NCBI GenBank assembly: GCA_937924465.1
Contig: CALDSP010000231.1
Location: 1 to 11,487, forward strand
Reading direction: 5' to 3'
Length of the DNA stretch: 11,487 bases
Source of the DNA: an uncultured Leptospiraceae bacterium
GTDB taxonomy: Bacteria > Spirochaetota > Leptospiria > Leptospirales > Leptospiraceae
A model generated the notes under the pieces. The model searched no databases, was not told the origin of the DNA, and was given only the letters and a program-made list of their open reading frames with translations. The position numbers were made by a program, and so were the translations under genes. Of the stretch, positions 5,712 to 11,487 are shown piece after piece; positions within the stretch are counted from its first letter, which is position 1; each line of letters begins with the position of its first letter.

Positions 5712-6179
5712 ATGGTAAGTTTTTTTTATCGGACAAAAAAATTAAGGGTTAGAGTTGCCGCTCTTATCCAAAATGAAAAAGGAGAAATTTTACTTATTCG
5801 TCAAAAAAAAAAGAAAAAAGACTATTGGTTACTTCCCGGTGGTGGAATCGAATTTGGAGAAACAGCAGAACAGGCATTAGAAAGAGAACTTAAAGAAGAA
5901 TTAAATATAGAATTATCCAATCAAACCTTTTTATTATTAAATGAAAATATTGATCCAAGAGGTCAAAAGCATTTAATTCAACTTATTTTTCTTGGAGAAA
6001 TCAAAGAAGGCATGATTCCTCAAATTCCAGAGAAAGAGCAAGCAATTCAAGAATTTCGTTACTTTCCTATTTCTGAAATTGCAGAACTTGAAATTCGACC
6101 CGATATAAAATCCTATCTTCTTACAGAAAAAGAATGGAGACCTTCTACATATCTTAAAAGCAGATGGATACAAGAATGA
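5712..6179 (+). CDS. Nudix hydrolase
   Basis: This 155-residue protein has a clear Nudix box: G44-x5-E50-x7-R58-E59-L-x-E62-E63-L-N65-I. The usual glycine near the end is replaced by N65, while the metal-binding glutamates are all present. Nudix enzymes hydrolyse nucleoside diphosphates linked to another group, such as oxidised nucleotides, ADP-sugars and dinucleoside polyphosphates; the substrate cannot be read from the sequence. A lysine run (32-36) precedes the WLLPGGG strand. The start ATG is the only candidate; an AAGGA lies just 2 bases upstream, an unusually short spacing. The stop overlaps the aroB start in an ATGA arrangement, so the two are likely coupled. Confidence 0.9.
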   Translation: MVSFFYRTKKLRVRVAALIQNEKGEILLIRQKKKKKDYWLLPGGGIEFGETAEQALERELKEELNIELSNQTFLLLNENIDPRGQKHLIQLIFLGEIKEGMIPQIPEKEQAIQEFRYFPISEIAELEIRPDIKSYLLTEKEWRPSTYLKSRWIQE

Positions 6180-7267
6180 GTCTTCTTGCAAAAAATAAAG
6201 TTATAACGGAGACAGGTGAATACGAAATTTTACTAACAGAAAATTTTTCTGGGCTGGGTCTAGAGTTACTAAAAATTGAAAGTTTCACAAAAGTCTTTGT
6301 AATTACAGAAAAGAAAATTGCAGATTTATATTATTCTGAGCTAGAGAAAGAACTCAATCAAGTTTCTATTCAACCCATTCCAATTTTTATTAAAGGGAAA
6401 GAAAAAAATAAACATATTTCCCAAACATACTCTGTTTATAATCAGTTAATTCAAAACCAGGTAGATAGAAAGTCTCTCATTCTTGCGTTGGGCGGTGGTG
6501 TTGTGGGAGATTTTGCTGGATTTATTGCAGCAACAATTTTACGAGGAATACGTTACGTGCAAGTTCCTACAACCTTACTTGCTTGTGTAGATTCTTCTGT
6601 TGGAGGAAAAGTAGCAGTAAACGCTGACTTAGGAAAAAACATGATTGGATGCTTTTATCAACCTTCTCTTGTTTTTGCTCCATTGCATACATTAAAAACT
6701 CTTCCTAAAAAAGAATGGAAATGTGGCTTTGCAGAGGTTTTAAAGCACTCTCTTCTTGCTGGAGAAACCTTTTTTAACAAATTAAAAAATATTACAAGAG
6801 TAAATTGTAGAAAACTAGAAAATTTAATCTTTTATATTACTGAATCAGTTTCATTAAAATCTAAAATTGTGAGTGAAGACCCAAAAGAAAATGGCAAACG
6901 TGCTATTTTGAATTTAGGGCACACAATGGGGCACGCTATAGAAAGCTACTTAAATTATAAAAGACTAACTCACGGAGAAGCTGTTTCTATTGGGTTAGTT
7001 ACTGCTCTTATTCTTTCTGAAAATATTTTAGGATTAAATCCAGAACTTAGGGAAGAAGTTATATGGATTATGAAAAATCTTTCTATTCCCTACAAAATTA
7101 AAATAGATTCAAAACTTGCTCTTGAACATATGAAATATGATAAAAAAAATCGTGGCGACTCTATTCAATATGTTCTTCTAAAAGCACTAGGAGAAGCAAC
7201 CTACGGAAACGTTGTTCACGAAGATGAGATTATGAAAGCTATTGAAATTCAAAAACAAATTAAATAA
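6176..7267 (+). CDS. aroB: 3-dehydroquinate synthase
   Basis: AroB converts DAHP to 3-dehydroquinate, the second step of the shikimate pathway to aromatic amino acids, using NAD and a divalent metal in the cytoplasm. The 363-residue protein has the NAD-binding ALGGGVVGDFAGF (104-116), VPTTLLACVDSSVGGK (130-145), and metal ligands E187 (in GFAEVLKH), H249 (in LNLGHTMGHAIE) and H266 (in LTHGEAVSIG). Length is typical. I chose ATG 6176, which overlaps the Nudix stop by four bases and has GGA seven bases upstream. An ATG at 6164 would add four residues and has no better ribosome-binding site. The next gene starts nine bases after the stop, so aroB is the middle of a tight operon; no other shikimate gene is in view. 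Confidence 0.97.
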   Translation: MSLLAKNKVITETGEYEILLTENFSGLGLELLKIESFTKVFVITEKKIADLYYSELEKELNQVSIQPIPIFIKGKEKNKHISQTYSVYNQLIQNQVDRKSLILALGGGVVGDFAGFIAATILRGIRYVQVPTTLLACVDSSVGGKVAVNADLGKNMIGCFYQPSLVFAPLHTLKTLPKKEWKCGFAEVLKHSLLAGETFFNKLKNITRVNCRKLENLIFYITESVSLKSKIVSEDPKENGKRAILNLGHTMGHAIESYLNYKRLTHGEAVSIGLVTALILSENILGLNPELREEVIWIMKNLSIPYKIKIDSKLALEHMKYDKKNRGDSIQYVLLKALGEATYGNVVHEDEIMKAIEIQKQIK

Positions 7268-7276
7268 GGTGATTTT

Positions 7277-7975
7277 ATGAGAGTATGGATTTTGATTTTG
7301 ATATTTGCTTTATACTGCCAAAATCCAAGAAAACAAGTTCAAACAGACTATTCACAGGAAATTCTCAATACAACAGAAAAAGAAAAATCAACATCTTTTA
7401 AAAAACAAAATTCTCACCAACAGAGAATTCTTACTTACAAGGGATACATTACAATAAAGATTGAAAATGAAAAAAGCCAAGAAGTAAAAACTAAGATTAT
7501 AGATTACGTTAAAACAAAAGAAGGATATGTAGTTACAGAAAGTACTCACTCCTTAACACTACGAGTTCCTGCCGATAAATTTAGAGATGTTATTACTGAA
7601 GTCAAAAAAATGGGAGAAGTAATTAGTGAATCTTTCAGTTTAGAAGATATTACAGATGCTTATTATGATGCACAAATTCGTTTAGAAAACGCTCAAAAGT
7701 TACAAGAAAGACTTTTAGAACTCCTTAAAAAAGCAAAAACAGTACAAGAAACAATTGAAGTAGAAAAAGAATTAAATCGAGTTACAAATGAAATTGATAC
7801 GTTAAAAAGTAAACTGTTTCGCTTAGATAACCAAGTTCAATTTTCTACACTCAACGTAAACTTACAAGAAAAATCTAAAGAAAGAAAATTAGGCCCTCTT
7901 GGATGGGTATTTTATGGAATTTATAAAGTAATTAAGTTTCTTTTTGTTATTGAGGAACAAAATGATTCAGATTGA
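7277..7975 (+). CDS. DUF4349 family putative lipoprotein / membrane-anchored protein
   Basis: The 232-residue protein begins with a signal-like segment MRVWILILIFALYCQN, with C14 as probable lipidated cysteine, and a polar linker to about residue 50. Residues 51-198 match DUF4349: a TYKGYITIKIEN strand, LRVPADKFRDVI, the SLEDITDAYYDAQIRLENAQ helix, a long heptad-like helix pair through KTVQETIEVEKELNRVTNEI, and closing V-Q-F-S-T-L-N-V-N-L. A hydrophobic stretch (about 207-225) near the C-terminus looks like a membrane helix, as in other family members. The family's function is unknown; its domain resembles envelope proteins with a coiled coil presented outside the cytoplasm. AAGGTG precedes the start, and the end overlaps the next gene by 14 bases. 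Whether both the lipid anchor and the helix are used is unclear. Confidence 0.86.
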   Translation: MRVWILILIFALYCQNPRKQVQTDYSQEILNTTEKEKSTSFKKQNSHQQRILTYKGYITIKIENEKSQEVKTKIIDYVKTKEGYVVTESTHSLTLRVPADKFRDVITEVKKMGEVISESFSLEDITDAYYDAQIRLENAQKLQERLLELLKKAKTVQETIEVEKELNRVTNEIDTLKSKLFRLDNQVQFSTLNVNLQEKSKERKLGPLGWVFYGIYKVIKFLFVIEEQNDSD

Positions 7976-8603
7976 AACCTTTCCTGTTTACCCATTAGGA
8001 TGCAACTGTTCTATCATATATTCGCAAACAACAAAAGAGGCGTACGTGATAGATCCGGGTGGAAATGAAAAAGAAATTATTGAAAAATTAAATCAAAAAC
8101 AACTTGTTTTAAAAGCACTCATTCACACTCATGCCCATTTTGATCACTGTTTAGGAACCAAAACTATATCTCAAAATTTTCCACTTGCCTCTGTATGTTT
8201 ACACAAAGCAGACTTAGAACTTTACAAAATGCTACCCGTACAATGTAAGTTTTTTGGATTACCATATAACAATTTAGAACTAATAGAAATTACTCATTTT
8301 TTACAAGATGAAGAAGAACTACCCATTCATGAAAAAAAATTTAAAGTATTTCATACTCCGGGGCACACACCTGGATCGATTTGTTTTTATTTAGAACTGG
8401 AAAATCAACCTATTTTATTTTCTGGAGATACTCTATTTGCAGGAGGAATTGGAAGGACTGATCTTTGGGGAGGAGATTCCCATGCAATCTTAAAATCAAT
8501 CAAAAAAAGACTTCTAACCTTAGACGATGAAACATTAGTAATTCCAGGTCATGGTCAATTTACTAAGATATACAACGAAAAGCACTACAATCCTTTCTTA
8601 TAA
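7962..8603 (+). CDS. Metallo-beta-lactamase-fold hydrolase, glyoxalase-II-like
   Basis: This 213-residue protein has all metal ligands of the fold: H57-x-H59-x-D61-H62 in HTHAHFDHCLG, H135 in HTPGHTPGS, D156 in FSGDTLFAGGIGRTD and H197 in IPGHGQFT. The closing E-K-H-Y-N-P-F-L is usual for the short glyoxalase-II-like subgroup (YcbL/YqgX type). These enzymes hydrolyse thioesters such as S-lactoyl conjugates, but related members act on other substrates and the long C-terminal helical domain of true GloB is absent. It is probably a cytoplasmic zinc enzyme. The start ATG 7962 follows GAGG with good spacing. An upstream ATG at 7944 would add six residues lying inside the DUF4349 gene and has no ribosome-binding site. 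Confidence 0.9.
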   Translation: MIQIETFPVYPLGCNCSIIYSQTTKEAYVIDPGGNEKEIIEKLNQKQLVLKALIHTHAHFDHCLGTKTISQNFPLASVCLHKADLELYKMLPVQCKFFGLPYNNLELIEITHFLQDEEELPIHEKKFKVFHTPGHTPGSICFYLELENQPILFSGDTLFAGGIGRTDLWGGDSHAILKSIKKRLLTLDDETLVIPGHGQFTKIYNEKHYNPFL

Positions 8604-8605
8604 AA

Positions 8606-9790
8606 TTGTTTTTAATTGTTTTATTTTTTTATTTTCTTGGACTTGGTGCAAATTTAGCAAGCCTTTCTCCTTATGTATTATCTAATTTTCAAGGTAAGGG
8701 AGAGTTTATATTTTTAGCTATTCAAATAAGCATGCCTCTAGGAAGTTTTTTTGGAGGTTGGATTTCAGATTACACAAAACAAATTCGGTATTTGTTACTT
8801 GCTGGAATTTTCCTTTTAATTCCAACTCAATATACCATGTTTTCTTTCGTTCATGATTGGCGCGTAACGTTAGCAATAGCAGGCTTACAAAGATTTCTAT
8901 TATCTTGTAATTATCAATGGATGGTAATTGCAGTAATTGAAACAAAAGGAGAAGCTAGTTTTAGTAAATATAGAGCATATGGAACTATAGGTTTTTTATT
9001 AGCGCAAATTTTATTGTATTTTTTTAGTTCCCCTCTTTTTAAAATATTCACAGACCCATCCCAAACAGGAAAAATAGGTTCCCTTGCTTATCTTGTATGC
9101 TTACCTTTTACTTTATATTTCCCATTACGGAGACGTTCAGAAGAAAAATTTCAATTTAAAGAAGCAATTGGTTTACTTAGAAATAAAAAATTTTTTCTAT
9201 TTTTTTTCTTAGCATTTTTCTTTTATGTTGGCTATCAAGCTACAGATAACTATGTAGGAAATTTCTTTTCTGAACAATACGGATTAGATTCTGTCTTTTT
9301 AAATTGGTGCTTTTCTGTCATTTTAGAAATTCCTTTTTTATTTTTAGTTCCACGTTTAATTCATAAATTTAAAAACGATTATTTTTTATTTTTGATAGCT
9401 ATTTTTTCTGGGTTTATTCGATTTTTATTTTTAGGATTGAGTTTTAATGGCTTTTCTAAATGGACATTAGTCTTTTTGCAAATGCCTCACTCTATTTTGT
9501 TTGCTGGGTTTTATATGGGAAGCGTATATTGGTTTCGTAAAAATGCTCCGCATTATCTTTTTGGCTCTATGTATGGACTTTACAGTATTGTTAGTATTTC
9601 GTTGGGTGGAATTGTTGGAAATTTAGTTAGTGGAAAAATCTTACACAATCATATATTAAGTAGGATAGTTTTTTTTATTTTTTCCAAAGAGATTTCCAAC
9701 TTAACTGAATTTCATTATTTATTTTTTGGAATTTCATTTTTGTTTTTTATTCTCTTTTTTGTTTTTTATAAATTTAAGAACCATTTATGA
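8606..9790 (+). CDS. Major facilitator superfamily transporter
   Basis: The 394-residue protein is almost entirely hydrophobic with about twelve membrane helices. The loop after helix 2 has GGWISDYTKQIR (50-61), the MFS motif A equivalent. YRAYGTIGF (122-130) in the next loop resembles the R-x-x-G-x-I-G-F motif of the LacY/nucleoside-symporter-like MFS subgroup (PF12832, 3-phenylpropionate-permease type). The cargo is unknown. The start is TTG at 8606, the only usual start codon near the preceding stop and two bases after it; no SD is visible, so translation probably relies on coupling to the metallo-hydrolase gene. The gene ends before a terminator-like palindrome, closing the acpP-side gene series. 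Confidence 0.88.
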   Translation: MFLIVLFFYFLGLGANLASLSPYVLSNFQGKGEFIFLAIQISMPLGSFFGGWISDYTKQIRYLLLAGIFLLIPTQYTMFSFVHDWRVTLAIAGLQRFLLSCNYQWMVIAVIETKGEASFSKYRAYGTIGFLLAQILLYFFSSPLFKIFTDPSQTGKIGSLAYLVCLPFTLYFPLRRRSEEKFQFKEAIGLLRNKKFFLFFFLAFFFYVGYQATDNYVGNFFSEQYGLDSVFLNWCFSVILEIPFLFLVPRLIHKFKNDYFLFLIAIFSGFIRFLFLGLSFNGFSKWTLVFLQMPHSILFAGFYMGSVYWFRKNAPHYLFGSMYGLYSIVSISLGGIVGNLVSGKILHNHILSRIVFFIFSKEISNLTEFHYLFFGISFLFFILFFVFYKFKNHL

Positions 9791-9798
9791 CGAAACAC

Positions 9799-9826
9799 AA
9801 GGAAAAAAATTTTTCCTTTTCTTTTT
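9799..9826 (+). terminator. Terminator-like palindrome after the MFS gene
   Basis: AAGGAAAAA (9799-9807) and TTTTTCCTT (9810-9818) form a perfect nine-base inverted repeat separated by two A's. More T-rich sequence follows (TTCTTTTT to 9826). The stem is A-T rich, so it would be a weak terminator, but the position right after the MFS stop and before the next gene fits. Confidence 0.55.
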
Positions 9827-9836
9827 CCTCTTCTTG

Positions 9837-9842
9837 TAAAAT
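9837..9842 (+). promoter_or_regulatory. Possible -10 element for the LOG-family gene
   Basis: TAAAAT matches the -10 consensus at five of six positions, directly after the terminator-like palindrome. No clear -35 is visible. Transcription starting about seven bases later would begin almost at the chosen ATG (9852). Confidence 0.3.
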
Positions 9843-9851
9843 ATGTGCCTT

Positions 9852-10571
9852 ATGAGTACGGAAGCCTTTCGAAATCTTGAGTATATGTTCTCTGAAAGTG
9901 CAAGGCATTTAAGAATCCTTGCAGATTATGGTTATGCAGAAGATGTTTTTTATAGAGAGAAAGTTAAGGATACTATTGTCATTTTTGGTTCAGCAAGAAT
10001 TATTCCTGAAAACAAAGATAAGCCTTCCTATAAACTTATAAAGTATTATCATGATACAGTGGAACTTTCTCGAATGATCACGGAGTGGGGTAAATCATTA
10101 TCTCATTCTAAACAACAGGATCGATTACTTGTCTGCACAGGTGGAGGCCCCGGAATTATGGAGGCTGGAAATAGAGGTGCTAAACTAGCAGGAGGACGTT
10201 CTATTTCTCTCAATATTTATCTTCCTTTTGAACAAGTTCCCAATCCGTATTCCGATCCAAAATTAACACTGCATTTCCATTATTTTTTCATTCGTAAATT
10301 GTGGTTTGTGCATCTTGCAGAAGGAGTTGTTGTAATGCCGGGTGGTTTTGGAACTGCTGACGAACTTTTTGAAACTCTTACTCTCATTCAAACTCGTAGA
10401 ACTAGAAAAATTCCTGTTGTACTATATGGTTCTGAATTTTGGAAGAAACTCATTAATTTTCCTATTTTTGTAGAATATGGACTTATTGATGAAAAAGACT
10501 TAGAAATTTTTCATTATGCAGACTCTCCCCAAGAAGCCTTTGAATATCTAAAGAAAAATGTTCGTGTATAG
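9852..10571 (+). CDS. LOG-family protein (TIGR00730-like nucleotide-binding/phosphoribohydrolase fold)
   Basis: The 239-residue protein shows the Rossmann-like LOG fold: TIVIFGSARI (41-50), VCTGGGPGIMEAGNRGA (94-110), SLNIYLPFEQVPNPY (119-133) and the signature MPGGFGTADE (162-171). Other LOG proteins cleave nucleoside 5'-monophosphates to base and ribose 5-phosphate (plant-type cytokinin activation, or bacterial PpnN/YgdH). The motifs LPFEQ, HFHYFFIRK and TLTLIQT place it near the YgdH side, but it lacks the extra domains of E. coli PpnN. Older annotation as lysine decarboxylase is unsupported. I prefer ATG 9852 over ATG 9843, whose extra residues are M-C-L; neither has an SD. It lies alone after the terminator and before rpmB. 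Confidence 0.88.
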   Translation: MSTEAFRNLEYMFSESARHLRILADYGYAEDVFYREKVKDTIVIFGSARIIPENKDKPSYKLIKYYHDTVELSRMITEWGKSLSHSKQQDRLLVCTGGGPGIMEAGNRGAKLAGGRSISLNIYLPFEQVPNPYSDPKLTLHFHYFFIRKLWFVHLAEGVVVMPGGFGTADELFETLTLIQTRRTRKIPVVLYGSEFWKKLINFPIFVEYGLIDEKDLEIFHYADSPQEAFEYLKKNVRV

Positions 10572-10610
10572 TTGACAAATTAGTTTATCTTAAAAATTTA
10601 GCATAATATA
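10572..10610 (+). promoter_or_regulatory. Probable rpmB promoter region
   Basis: A consensus TTGACA -35 (10572-10577) begins right after the LOG stop codon. The -10 is not clear: AAAAAT (10592-10597) is at a short 14-base spacing, and CATAAT (10602-10607) fits the consensus better but is 24 bases away and would start transcription inside the SD. Confidence 0.45.
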
Positions 10611-10621
10611 AGGGTAAAGAC

Positions 10622-10912
10622 ATGGCTAGAAAATGCACAGTAACTGGAAGAGGGACTATGTATGGAAATGCAGTTTCTCATTCTCATTTAAAAACACGCA
10701 GAATTTGGAAAGTAAATATTGTAACAAAAAAAGTTTTTCTAGAAGATGAAAATCGTTATGTGACAGTTAAGCTTTCTACAAGAGCTCTTCGAACTCTTCG
10801 AAAAAAAGGTTTAAAAGCCGCTATCAAAGACAATGGTGGTTCTTTAAATGTAATTGCTCCTAAAAAATATGTAGGCTATCAATCTAAACAAAAACAAGCT
10901 GCCTCCAAATGA
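10622..10912 (+). CDS. rpmB: Large ribosomal subunit protein bL28
   Basis: L28 is a basic protein of the 50S subunit. The N-terminus MARKCTVTGRGTMYGNAVSH is diagnostic, followed by K-T-R-R-I-W-K-V-N and L-S-T-R-A-L-R-T-L-R-K-K-G. At 96 residues it is longer than E. coli L28 (78): the extra part is mainly a C-terminal tail rich in lysine and glutamine (about 79-96), a pattern I associate with spirochaetes and some other phyla. There is one cysteine (C5) and no zinc-ribbon pattern. The SD AAGGG (10610-10614) is at good spacing. It is not followed by rpmG, its common partner elsewhere; nth starts one base after the stop. Confidence 0.97.
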   Translation: MARKCTVTGRGTMYGNAVSHSHLKTRRIWKVNIVTKKVFLEDENRYVTVKLSTRALRTLRKKGLKAAIKDNGGSLNVIAPKKYVGYQSKQKQAASK

Positions 10913-10913
10913 G

Positions 10914-11487
10914 GTGAAAAACACTTCCTATACAGACCAAATTTTTGCTTTTCTTAAAAAAGAATTTGGTCAAGTATCTACTCCTTTAAAATATTCCAAA
11001 CCTTATGAACTTTGTGTTGCAGTAATTTTAAGTGCTCAATGCACTGACGAAAGGGTCAATTTAACAACCCCCAAACTTTTTGAAAGATTTTCCACATTAG
11101 AGAGTTTTGCTTATGCGAATCCTCAAGAATTAGAAAAATATATTTATTCCACAGGATTTTATAAAAACAAAGCTAAATCAATTATAGGTTTTTGTAAAAA
11201 ACTTTTAGAAGAACATGAAGGAATTTTACCTAAAACAATACAAGAGCTATTAAATTTTCCCGGCGTTGGTCGCAAAACTGCCAATGTAATTTTAAATGAA
11301 ATCTATGGAATCTCTGAAGGAATCGTTGTGGATACTCATGTTTCAAGACTTTCTAGAGTGCTTGGGCTTACAGAAAGTAAAAATCCTGAGAAAATTGAAA
11401 AAGACTTGATGGAAAAATTTGCTAAAAAGTATTGGAAAGATATTTCTTTATATTTTATATTTTTAGGAAGAAAATATTGTACTGCTT
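10914..11487 (+). CDS. nth: Endonuclease III (DNA glycosylase/AP lyase), 3' end cut off
   Basis: Nth removes oxidised pyrimidines and nicks abasic DNA in base-excision repair. The 191 residues in the window include YELCVAVILSAQCTDERVN (31-49), the helix-hairpin-helix LLNFPGVGRKTANVIL (112-127) with catalytic K121, and VVDTHVSRLSRVLGL (138-152) with catalytic D140. The last residues G-R-K-Y-C189 begin the four-cysteine iron-sulfur cluster loop; the other three cysteines lie beyond the window edge. The only usable start is GTG 10914, one base after the rpmB stop and without a separate strong SD, so it is probably translated by coupling with rpmB. Length and motifs to this point match the normal family, with no sign of a break. 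Confidence 0.95.
   Translation, partial: MKNTSYTDQIFAFLKKEFGQVSTPLKYSKPYELCVAVILSAQCTDERVNLTTPKLFERFSTLESFAYANPQELEKYIYSTGFYKNKAKSIIGFCKKLLEEHEGILPKTIQELLNFPGVGRKTANVILNEIYGISEGIVVDTHVSRLSRVLGLTESKNPEKIEKDLMEKFAKKYWKDISLYFIFLGRKYCTA

Noticed and set aside
6164..6175. aroB start at ATG 6164
   Set aside because: Only a weak upstream signal; ATG 6176 has GGA at proper spacing and the classical ATGA overlap with the Nudix stop.
7944..7961. Metallo-hydrolase start at ATG 7944
   Set aside because: No SD; ATG 7962 follows GAGG and fits the usual N-terminus of the family.
1..11487. Defence system, prophage, insertion sequence or CRISPR
   Set aside because: No transposase, integrase, repeat array, terminal repeats or defence-type genes were found; the genes are mostly core metabolism, envelope and RNA/DNA maintenance.

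Overview
The window (about 11.5 kb, strongly A+T-rich) is an ordinary, densely packed piece of bacterial chromosome with no mobile element, CRISPR array, rRNA or tRNA that I can recognise. Two gene groups diverge from one 323-base intergenic region (4366-4688). Clear Shine-Dalgarno (SD) sequences before several genes (acpP, rnc, the DHH gene, the metallo-hydrolase, rpmB), two short lipoprotein-type signal peptides with loose, spirochaete-like lipoboxes, a long-form ribosomal protein L28 and a GT9/DUF4254 envelope-sugar pair suggest a low-G+C spirochaete of the Leptospira type. That assignment is inference. Bacteroidetes share some of the families but usually lack strong SDs.

Minus strand (4365 down to 1): DUF4254 protein, GT9 heptosyltransferase-like glycosyltransferase, then after a 111-base gap a hypothetical lipoprotein, a YacP/Rae1-like NYN-domain putative RNase, a DHH/DHHA1 phosphoesterase (NrnA-like), and the N-terminal part of an AlgI-like MBOAT O-acyltransferase cut off by the window edge. 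Within each block the genes overlap or abut, so they look co-transcribed. The themes are envelope glycan synthesis or modification and RNA turnover.

Plus strand (4689 to 11487): acpP (acyl carrier protein), rnc (RNase III), a Nudix hydrolase, aroB (3-dehydroquinate synthase), a DUF4349 lipoprotein or membrane protein, a glyoxalase-II-like metallo-hydrolase and an MFS transporter form a nearly gapless series. A terminator-like palindrome follows. Then come a LOG-family protein, rpmB (L28) and nth (endonuclease III, cut off by the window edge).

Two points stand out. First, the acpP leader contains a compact patch, richer in G+C than its surroundings, that can fold into two abutting hairpins plus a five-pair pseudoknot. 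One hairpin arm is also complementary to the acpP SD, which would suit a cis-acting translational switch. Second, rnc has no ATG, GTG or TTG in frame before its catalytic signature. The codon at the right distance from its perfect AGGAGG is ATC, so rnc appears to start at a non-canonical codon, unless there is a one-base sequence error. It also begins just after a hairpin that follows acpP. Both are readings of the sequence and have not been tested.
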